Source of the DNA: Acidimicrobiales bacterium
GTDB taxonomy: Bacteria > Actinomycetota > Acidimicrobiia > Acidimicrobiales > JAKAVM01
Length of the DNA stretch: 13,038 bases
Assembly (NCBI GenBank): GCA_027451785.1
Contig: DAIDIS010000125.1
Span: 1-13,038 of the forward strand
Direction: 5' to 3'
Made by a program: the position numbers and the translations under genes. Positions 8,004-13,038 of the stretch are shown here, piece by piece (position 1 is the stretch's first letter; every line of letters starts with the position of its first letter). A model generated the notes under the pieces. It was not told where the DNA came from. It worked only from the letters and a program-made list of their open reading frames with translations, and ran no database searches.

Positions 8004-9053
8004 TTATAGGGTAGATGAAGTCTCCTGGGCCAATCTTGCAAGCGTCCGAACGTGCTCGCCAAAAAACTCAAACCCGGAGTTGTCCCCTGTCCCCATTGCC
8101 CCCAGAGCGTAACGGGAATATACGCCCTCCAATATGCAGCCGAGCTTCCAAAAGCCGAATGCAACATAGAAGTCGAGGTAGGAGATGTCCCGGCCGGATT
8201 TGGCAGCGTACAGCTCCTGTATCTCCTTGCGGGACATAAAGCCAGGCAGTGAGGTGGCAGACAACGGCATCGCCACCTCCTTGTCGGTGGCTTCCGGCCA
8301 ATAGACCATCAAGAGCCCAAGATCGGCCAGCGGGTCGCCAAGGGTGCAAAGTTCCCAGTCGAGAACTGCGACGACGTTTCCATCGCTGTCGAGCATTGTG
8401 TTGTCGAGCCTGTAGTCGCCGTGAACGATGGTCGCAGGGCCTTGCTCTGGGACCCGAGCTGAGAGGAATCGATAGACCTCGTCCATCTCCGGGACTTCTC
8501 GCCCGGTCGCTTCCCTGGACTTGGTGAACTGCCCGTACCAGCGCTCCAGTTGCCGCTCGATATATCCATCCTTCCGGCCTAGGTCGCCCAGTCCGCAGGC
8601 ATCCACGTCAACCGAATGGATTTCCGCCAGGACTTCGACCAAGGACTCCGATGCGTGCCTACGAGCGACTTCCGTAAGTGCCTCCAGGGCTACGTTGGGG
8701 TCTCGGGCGATGGTTCCTTCGACAAAGTCCATTACGTAAAACGGTGCACCATTGACTTCCGTGTCTTCACAAAATCCCAAAGCCTTCGGCACCGGGACCT
8801 TGGATCCGGAAAGGGCCGAAATGATTTTGTACTCGCGGCCCATGTCATGTGCCGTTTTCAAGACTAAAGAGGTAGGTGGCCTACGCAGGACGAGCTTTCG
8901 CCCGGAATTGCTGGTTACCTGGAACGTAAGGTTGGATCTCCCACCGGCGATGAGCTCGAACTCGAACGGGCCCACAGCGCCTTCGATATTGGACTCCAGC
9001 CACTTCGAAACGTTGGCTGGGTCGATCCCGGATGCATTTTCCTTGCCCTGCAT
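8004..9053 (-). CDS. phosphotransferase family protein (APH / ACAD10-like kinase)
   Basis: Small-molecule kinase of the aminoglycoside-phosphotransferase fold, in the subgroup resembling the N-terminal domain of acyl-CoA dehydrogenases ACAD10/11. That kinship would suggest a hydroxyacyl or similar metabolite rather than an antibiotic. From ATG 9053 (349 aa) the nucleotide-binding loop is AGGRSNLTFQV (36-46), followed by LVLRRPP. The catalytic loop is HGDYRLDN (211-218) and the metal-binding segment is LDWELCTLGDPLADLG (231-246). Two starts compete. ATG 9053 has GGAAGG at 7 bases and gives the usual N-terminus of the family (GIDPANV... soon after Met). TTG 9098 adds 15 residues and has a perfect AGGAGG, but 11 bases away. 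I prefer the ATG. It is the first gene of a three-gene operon and divergent from folP2. Confidence 0.9.
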   Translation of the reverse strand: MQGKENASGIDPANVSKWLESNIEGAVGPFEFELIAGGRSNLTFQVTSNSGRKLVLRRPPTSLVLKTAHDMGREYKIISALSGSKVPVPKALGFCEDTEVNGAPFYVMDFVEGTIARDPNVALEALTEVARRHASESLVEVLAEIHSVDVDACGLGDLGRKDGYIERQLERWYGQFTKSREATGREVPEMDEVYRFLSARVPEQGPATIVHGDYRLDNTMLDSDGNVVAVLDWELCTLGDPLADLGLLMVYWPEATDKEVAMPLSATSLPGFMSRKEIQELYAAKSGRDISYLDFYVAFGFWKLGCILEGVYSRYALGAMGTGDNSGFEFFGEHVRTLARLAQETSSTL

Positions 9054-9159
9054 TCTGCTGCCTTCCCTCGCGGACTTGTGACCGAAGACTTGAACCAAGA
9101 CTTCTTGTTCCTCCTGAAATGAGACGCTACCCGTTCTCAGAGTGCGAGACTATTCCGGT
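9054..9159. promoter_or_regulatory. divergent intergenic region between the APH operon and folP2-holA
   Basis: These 106 bases must hold promoters in both directions. On the minus strand a perfect AGGAGG (9115-9110) serves the possible TTG start at 9098. On the plus strand, GACTAT (9148-9153) lies 6 bases before the folP2 ATG and could be the -10 of a leaderless transcript; it fits TAnnnT poorly. No convincing -35 or operator palindrome was seen. Confidence 0.3.
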
Positions 9160-10032
9160 ATGCAGTTCATCGTGGGCGACCGGACCTTCGATCTCACCAA
9201 CCGGGCGCTTGTCATGGGGATATTGAACCGGACTCCCGACTCTTTCAGCGAGAAGGGAAAGTACTTCGACCTCGATAGGCTGCTTGCGCGGGCAGAGGAG
9301 ATGGTGGCGGAGGGTGCGGATATTTTGGATATTGGCGGAGTAAAGGCAGGCCCAGGACCCGCCGTTGGCTTGGAGGAGGAACTCGACAGGGTGGTCCCTG
9401 CCGTTGAGGCTGTGTGTAGTCGCTTTGACGTAGTCGTCTCGGTTGACACCTGGAACGCCGTGGTCCTCGCCGCCTGCATTGAGGCAGGTGCTCGCATCGG
9501 CAATGACATCAGCGGATTTCAGGATCCCGATTACCTGAGCGTTGCGGGTAGTCATGGTGCGGCCGTGGTTGCAACACACATCCGGCTGGGTCCGCGAATA
9601 GCCGATCCGGACCCTCATTATTCCGACTTGGTTGGCGAAGTTGAAGGGCGTTTGTCGGCGCTCAAAGAGAATGCCATCGCCGCCGGAGTAAAACAGGAGT
9701 CTGTTGTTGTGGATGCAGGCCTCGATCTCGGAAAGAATCCGGCGCAGTCCATGACCCTCCTGCACGCATCCTCCAGACTTGCCGGGCTGGGCTGTCCGTT
9801 GTTGCTTTCCGCCTCATATAAGACCTTCTTGGGTGAGACACTCTCTCTTGAAGTCGCCGACCGGAAGTGGGCCTCGCTCTCTGCCTGTGCCATCGGAATC
9901 CACTTGGGAGCGCGGATTCTGAGGGTCCACGATGTCGGACCCACAAGGAAGGTTCGCGACACTATGGAGGCACTTGGGCCTCTTGGGCGCGACAACAAAC
10001 CCGATGGCGGTCACATTCCGGTAGGACGGTAG
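9160..10032 (+). CDS. folP2: FolP2-type dihydropteroate synthase paralog
   Basis: TIM-barrel protein of the pterin-binding family, 290 aa from ATG 9160; a GTG at 9142 would add 6 residues, and neither has a clear ribosome site. It matches the mycobacterial FolP2 style: NRTPDSF (23-29), GGVKAGPG (59-66) and SVDTW (94-98). Pterin-site residues known from E. coli FolP seem kept: Asp96, Asn115, Asp185, Lys221, Arg255 and His257 fall at the same numbers. The loop that in true synthases reads GGESTRPG, which helps bind p-aminobenzoate and pyrophosphate, is GGVKAGPG here, and the SRK motif reads SYK (219-221). Mycobacterial FolP2 proteins are reported to lack dihydropteroate synthase activity, so this is probably a paralog with another role rather than the folate enzyme. 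It is followed after 10 bases by holA, so the two are likely co-transcribed. Confidence 0.85.
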   Translation: MQFIVGDRTFDLTNRALVMGILNRTPDSFSEKGKYFDLDRLLARAEEMVAEGADILDIGGVKAGPGPAVGLEEELDRVVPAVEAVCSRFDVVVSVDTWNAVVLAACIEAGARIGNDISGFQDPDYLSVAGSHGAAVVATHIRLGPRIADPDPHYSDLVGEVEGRLSALKENAIAAGVKQESVVVDAGLDLGKNPAQSMTLLHASSRLAGLGCPLLLSASYKTFLGETLSLEVADRKWASLSACAIGIHLGARILRVHDVGPTRKVRDTMEALGPLGRDNKPDGGHIPVGR

Positions 10033-10042
10033 GATTCCGCCT

Positions 10043-11023
10043 GTGCCACCAGCAGATGTCTCAGTCGAAAAGGGCGGAAAGGTCATACTTATCAAGGGAG
10101 CGGACCCCACATTCGTGGCATCGGCCCTCAAGGCTTCTCTGGAGAATTACGGCGCCGCCTCGGCAGTGACGGAGGAATTCGATGCTGTCGCCGAACAGCT
10201 ACCGATGGCGATCGAGGCCTGCCTAACCACTCCGTTTCTTAGTCCCGTTAGGTATGTGGTAATCCGCAACCTTGGAGCTCTGAAGGCCGACGACCTGGCC
10301 CCACTTACCTCATATTTGTCCGATATGTCACCTACGGCGGTTCTCTTCTTGGTTGGCGGCGGTGGGACTCTCTCTCCGGTGATTTCGAGGGCAGTGACGG
10401 CAGCCGGGGGCGATTTGGTCGAATCGGCACCTTCAACGGATACGAGGGGGCGATCAAACTGGATTGCGAGTGCATTAAAGGCATCGGGTCTGAAGTTTGA
10501 CGCGACTGCAAGGGTCGCTTTGACCGACCATTTGGGAGAGGACTTGGGGAGGCTCCAGGCTTTGCTTTCGACATTGATTTCGACGTGGGGAGCGGGAGCG
10601 AAGATCGGGCTCGAAGAGCTATCGCCTTACCTGGGCGAAGCTGGAGGCGTTGCCCCGTGGGATCTAACCGACGCAATCGCCGCTGGAGATGTCTCAAAGG
10701 CGCTTATTGCTGCACAAAGAATGATGGGCGGTGGCGACAGGCACCCGTTGGTTCTACTGAGCGTCCTGCATCGGCATTTCTCTTCGATACTCAGGCTCAC
10801 TGCCGGAGATGCCGGAACTGAAGCGGAAGCAGCAGCAATCTTGGGAATCAAGGCGTTCCCCGCCGGAAAACTGCTGGTTCAGGCGCAAAAGCTCGGATAC
10901 TACAAGGCGGCCAAGGCAATAAAACTTCTTGCGGACGCCGATTTGGATATGAAGGGTGCGAGCGGTTGGGATCCGAGCCTGGTTGCGGAGGTACTTGTAG
11001 CCAGGCTGGCCCGAATTTCCTAG
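10043..11023 (+). CDS. holA: DNA polymerase III delta subunit (HolA)
   Basis: Clamp-loader subunit that opens the beta sliding clamp during replication. The 326 aa match the family in length and layout: N-terminal AAA+-like fold starting VILIKGADPTFV (14-25) without a working Walker A, the central region, the linker block APWDLTDAIAAGDVSKAL (204-221), the helical LLSVLHRHFSSILRL (238-252), and a C-terminal collar helix region. It starts at GTG with TAGGA (10030-10034) 8 bases upstream, overlapping the folP2 stop, so translation is probably coupled to folP2. Its place before rpsT and lepA is the common bacterial order. The stop codon lies within a tandem duplication. Confidence 0.93.
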   Translation: MPPADVSVEKGGKVILIKGADPTFVASALKASLENYGAASAVTEEFDAVAEQLPMAIEACLTTPFLSPVRYVVIRNLGALKADDLAPLTSYLSDMSPTAVLFLVGGGGTLSPVISRAVTAAGGDLVESAPSTDTRGRSNWIASALKASGLKFDATARVALTDHLGEDLGRLQALLSTLISTWGAGAKIGLEELSPYLGEAGGVAPWDLTDAIAAGDVSKALIAAQRMMGGGDRHPLVLLSVLHRHFSSILRLTAGDAGTEAEAAAILGIKAFPAGKLLVQAQKLGYYKAAKAIKLLADADLDMKGASGWDPSLVAEVLVARLARIS

Positions 11024-11053
11024 AAGTAAGCAGACATTCCTAGAAGTAAGCAG
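11017..11053 (+). repeat. perfect 17-bp tandem repeat, period 20, over the holA stop codon
   Basis: TTCCTAGAAGTAAGCAG occurs at 11017-11033 and again at 11037-11053, separated by ACA. The first copy contains the holA stop TAG. The two copies are identical, which suggests a recent slippage duplication. It does not form a clear hairpin. Confidence 0.9.
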
Positions 11054-11076
11054 TGCCGTACTTCAATTTGATTCGC

Positions 11077-11107
11077 CGCTGAAGAGGGTGGCGCCAAATC
11101 CTCAGCG
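11077..11107. terminator. candidate hairpin between convergent holA and rpsT
   Basis: CGCTGA (11077-11082) pairs with TCAGCG (11102-11107), extended by GG/CC (11086-11087 with 11100-11101) after a 3-base bulge. The loop holds GGCGCC. A second CGCTGA at 11126-11131, inside the rpsT 3' end, can pair with the same TCAGCG, so two exclusive hairpins are possible. There is no strong U run on either side; the terminator role is a guess. Confidence 0.3.
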
Positions 11108-11120
11108 TAAAAGTGTGCAG

Positions 11121-11390
11121 CTAGGCGCTGATCTTGGCGATTCTCTTCATGAGGCGCGATTTGCGATTGGAAGCCTGGCTCTTGTGAATGACACCCTTGG
11201 CGGCTGCCTTGTCAATCTTCTTCACTGCGATCCGAAGGGCCTCGATTGACTCTTCGGAGCCGACGCCCTGCTCGGCCGCCGCTACTGCCAACTTCGCACG
11301 GGTCTTCATGTCTGAGCGGACGGCCTTGTTGCGGAGGCGCCTGCCCTCGTTTTGCCGGTTCCTCTTGATCTGACTCTTGATGTTTGCCAC
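11121..11390 (-). CDS. rpsT: 30S ribosomal protein S20
   Basis: Small basic ribosomal protein that binds 16S rRNA in the 30S subunit. The 89 aa cover the full family length: MANIKSQIKRNRQNE at the start, the middle helix with SDMKTRAKLAVAAAE, and the ending GVIHKSQASNRKSRLMKRI. The start codon is GTG (11390), with AGGG 7 bases upstream. A non-ATG start is common for rpsT in other bacteria, where S20 limits its own translation; the same may hold here. It is convergent with holA and divergent from lepA. Confidence 0.97.
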   Translation of the reverse strand: MANIKSQIKRNRQNEGRRLRNKAVRSDMKTRAKLAVAAAEQGVGSEESIEALRIAVKKIDKAAAKGVIHKSQASNRKSRLMKRIAKISA

Positions 11391-11426
11391 AGAATTCCCT
11401 ACTCACAAAGTTGTTACGATCAGTAC

Positions 11427-11458
11427 GGTCCTCATTCAAAACTTACTTGAGTGGGACC
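11427..11458. repeat. imperfect inverted repeat in the rpsT-lepA divergent region
   Basis: GGTCC (11427-11431), a bulged T, CATTC, an 11-base loop, GAGTG and GGACC (11454-11458) give a 10-bp stem with one G-U pair. It sits about 37 bases upstream of the rpsT GTG and 109 bases before the lepA start. It could be an operator or a hairpin in the rpsT leader. The rest of 11391-11567 shows no clear -35/-10 pair; on the minus strand TTGAAT and TAACAA 17 bases apart form a weak candidate rpsT promoter. Confidence 0.4.
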
Positions 11459-11555
11459 AACAAAAGCTCGACACAGATGTTATCAGTAGGCTGTCAGACT
11501 TGGTAATGCCAACGTCCGGCCCCCTATTGGGCAACTTGGCTCCGAACCCAGCCTA

Positions 11556-11567
11556 GAGGTAATCAAA
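11556..11567 (+). promoter_or_regulatory. ribosome binding site that fixes a CTG start for lepA
   Basis: GAGGT (11556-11560), a 5-base match to the consensus AGGAGGT, is followed by a 7-base spacer and then CTG (11568-11570). The in-frame codons back to the TAG at 11487-11489 include no ATG, GTG or TTG. This site therefore supports CTG as the initiation codon. Confidence 0.6.
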
Positions 11568-13038
11568 CTGTCCACCGACCATATCCGGAACTTCTCCATC
11601 ATTAGCCATGTTGACCACGGCAAGTCGACTCTCTCGGATCGTATCCTTGAGATCACCAAGGCCGTGGATCCGCGCGAGATGCGAGAACAATTCCTCGACT
11701 CGATGGACATCGAGCGTGAGCGCGGAATCACGATTAAAGCCCAGAACGTGAGGGTGACGTGGCGCGACTATACGCTTCACCTGATTGACACGCCGGGTCA
11801 CGTCGACTTCGGCTATGAAGTTTCCAGGAGCCTGGCGGCGTGCGAAGGAGTAGTTCTCCTGGTTGATGCCTCGCAGGGAATCCAAGCGCAGACCTTGGCG
11901 AATTGCTACCTGGCGCTTGAGCATGATTTGGAGGTCGTGGCGGTACTCAACAAGATCGACCTCCCGGCTGCCGATCCGGAAAGGTGCGCTGCGGAGATCC
12001 AGCAAGTACTGGGCCTACCTGCGAACGAGATATTGAGCATTTCGGCCAAGACGGGGGTTGGGGTTCCGGAGCTTTTGGATGCGGTAGTGGAAAAGATCCC
12101 AGCGCCCAAGGGTGACCCTGACGCGCCTTTGCGTGCTCTTATCTTCGACTCCTACTTCGACCAGTACCGCGGAGTCATCTCTTCGCTACGGGTCATGGAT
12201 GGAACGATGCGCTCGGGAAACAAGGTCAAATTTATGCAGGCCGGTACCGTTCACGACATCGAAGAAATCGGAGTGAAGCTCCCGACCCCCACCAAGGTCC
12301 CGAGCCTTGGGCCCGGGGAAGTCGGTTATCTCATAGCAAACGTCAGGGATGTCGGTGAGGCTCGCTCTGGAGAGACGGTCACTACTGCGACCAGGTCTGC
12401 GACTGAGCCATTGGATGGATACCGGGATCCCAAGCCGATGGTCTTTTGCGGTTTGTACCCGATCGACGGGGACCGTTATGCCGACCTGCGCGAGGCATTG
12501 GAGAAGCTCAGGCTGAACGATGCCAGCTTCACTTACGAGCCCGAGACTTCAGGGGCTCTTGGATTCGGCTTTCGTTGTGGGTTCTTGGGACTGTTGCACA
12601 TGGAGATTGTCCGTGAGCGGCTGGAACGGGAGTTCAACCTTGAGCTGATTGCCACTGCGCCTTCAGTGGAGTACCTGTGTCATCTCACCAGCGGCTCGGT
12701 TGAGAAGGTGGATAACCCCAATGACATGCCGCCACCGAACAACCTCGACCGGATCGAGGAGCCATACCTCCAGGCGACGATTATCACCCCCACCGACTAC
12801 ACCGGTGCCGTTTTGGAGCTTTGCCAAGCGCGGCGAGGCGAAATGGTAAGGATGGACTACCTATCGCCGGAGAGGGTCGAAATCGTCTACAAGATTCCCT
12901 TGGCGGAGCTGGTTGTCGACTTCTTTGACCAGCTCAAGGGCCGCACCAAGGGCTACGCCAGCCTCGACTACGAGCCCGCAGGGTACGAACAGTCGAATCT
13001 GGTCAAGGTTGACATTCTCCTGAACGGTCAGCCTGTCG
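11568..13038 (+). CDS. lepA: translation elongation factor 4 (LepA), 3' partial, probable CTG start
   Basis: Ribosome-associated GTPase (EF4) of the translation-factor family. The reading frame continues past the right edge; 490 codons of about 600 are present. Counting CTG as Met1, the GTPase motifs are G1 HVDHGKST (14-21), the G2 region ERERGIT (49-55), G3 DTPGH (74-78), G4 NKID (128-131) and G5 SAKTG (159-163). LepA-specific blocks follow: FDSYFDQYRGV, then YEPETSGALGFGFRCGFLG, LLHMEIVRERLEREF, and YLQATIITP. The N-terminus S-T-D-H-I-R-N-F after the CTG matches where LepA proteins normally begin. The first in-frame ATG lies well after the P-loop, so it cannot be the start. The gene is divergent from rpsT and belongs to the common holA-rpsT-lepA block. 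Confidence 0.96.
   Translation, partial: MSTDHIRNFSIISHVDHGKSTLSDRILEITKAVDPREMREQFLDSMDIERERGITIKAQNVRVTWRDYTLHLIDTPGHVDFGYEVSRSLAACEGVVLLVDASQGIQAQTLANCYLALEHDLEVVAVLNKIDLPAADPERCAAEIQQVLGLPANEILSISAKTGVGVPELLDAVVEKIPAPKGDPDAPLRALIFDSYFDQYRGVISSLRVMDGTMRSGNKVKFMQAGTVHDIEEIGVKLPTPTKVPSLGPGEVGYLIANVRDVGEARSGETVTTATRSATEPLDGYRDPKPMVFCGLYPIDGDRYADLREALEKLRLNDASFTYEPETSGALGFGFRCGFLGLLHMEIVRERLEREFNLELIATAPSVEYLCHLTSGSVEKVDNPNDMPPPNNLDRIEEPYLQATIITPTDYTGAVLELCQARRGEMVRMDYLSPERVEIVYKIPLAELVVDFFDQLKGRTKGYASLDYEPAGYEQSNLVKVDILLNGQPV

Noticed and set aside
7988..8167. 60-residue N-terminal extension of the PAC2 protein
   Set aside because: It overlaps the phosphotransferase gene, lacks PAC2 similarity, and the ATG at 7987 has its own ribosome site.
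8004..9053. Antibiotic-resistance role for the aminoglycoside-phosphotransferase-like gene
   Set aside because: The sequence style is that of the ACAD10-like metabolic kinases common in actinobacteria, and the gene sits in a housekeeping-type operon without mobility signs.
9127..9765. 212-codon open frame on the minus strand opposite folP2
   Set aside because: Fully antisense to the FolP2 barrel with no recognisable domain; it would also block the divergent promoter region.
9160..10032. Calling this gene the functional folate-pathway dihydropteroate synthase
   Set aside because: The STRPG loop and the Arg of the SRK motif are missing, as in mycobacterial FolP2, so the classical activity is doubtful despite the kept pterin residues.
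12649..12849. 66-codon plus-strand open frame near the right end
   Set aside because: It is out of frame inside the conserved lepA coding sequence.
1..13038. CRISPR arrays, tRNA/rRNA genes, insertion sequences or phage genes
   Set aside because: No regularly spaced repeats, no cloverleaf-like or rRNA-like segments, and no transposase or integrase motifs were seen.

Overview
The window looks like ordinary chromosomal DNA from an actinobacterium, most likely the class Acidimicrobiia or a relative. This assignment rests on gene content and protein style, not on a search. The pointers are a FolP2-type dihydropteroate-synthase paralog, an actinobacterial PAC2 protein, a luciferase-like (F420-type) oxidoreductase, frequent GTG starts, and at least two starts that look leaderless. 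The base composition is only moderately GC-rich. I see no mobile element, CRISPR array, tRNA or rRNA, and coding density is very high: the longest gap is about 175 bases.

Layout from left to right. (1) The 3' part of a membrane CHASE-GGDEF-EAL cyclic-di-GMP protein (+), cut by the left edge. (2) A convergent pabB (-), aminodeoxychorismate synthase component I. (3) leuS (+), divergent from pabB; their promoters appear to interleave in roughly 60 bases. (4) A tight three-gene operon on the minus strand, transcribed phosphotransferase (APH/ACAD10-like) -> PAC2 protein -> LLM-class oxidoreductase, ending convergently against leuS. (5) A plus-strand pair, folP2-like and holA (DNA polymerase III delta), 10 bases apart. 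(6) rpsT (-), convergent with holA. (7) lepA (+), divergent from rpsT and cut by the right edge.

The holA-rpsT-lepA order is a familiar bacterial housekeeping block. In many actinobacteria comEA/comEC lie just before holA; here that slot holds folP2 and, on the other strand, the APH-PAC2-LLM operon. pabB feeds the p-aminobenzoate branch of folate synthesis. The FolP2-like protein resembles the next folate enzyme but lacks the loop that normally binds p-aminobenzoate, so the two should not be assumed to act in one pathway.

Points most worth a second look: lepA has no in-frame ATG, GTG or TTG at its expected start and seems to begin at CTG behind a good Shine-Dalgarno; the FolP2 protein has altered active-site residues; the APH-PAC2-LLM operon has no known joint function; LeuRS lacks the leucine-specific insertion and has incomplete zinc-ligand sets; and there is a short perfect tandem duplication over the holA stop codon. 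I did not find convincing evidence of a wholly new defence or mobile system.
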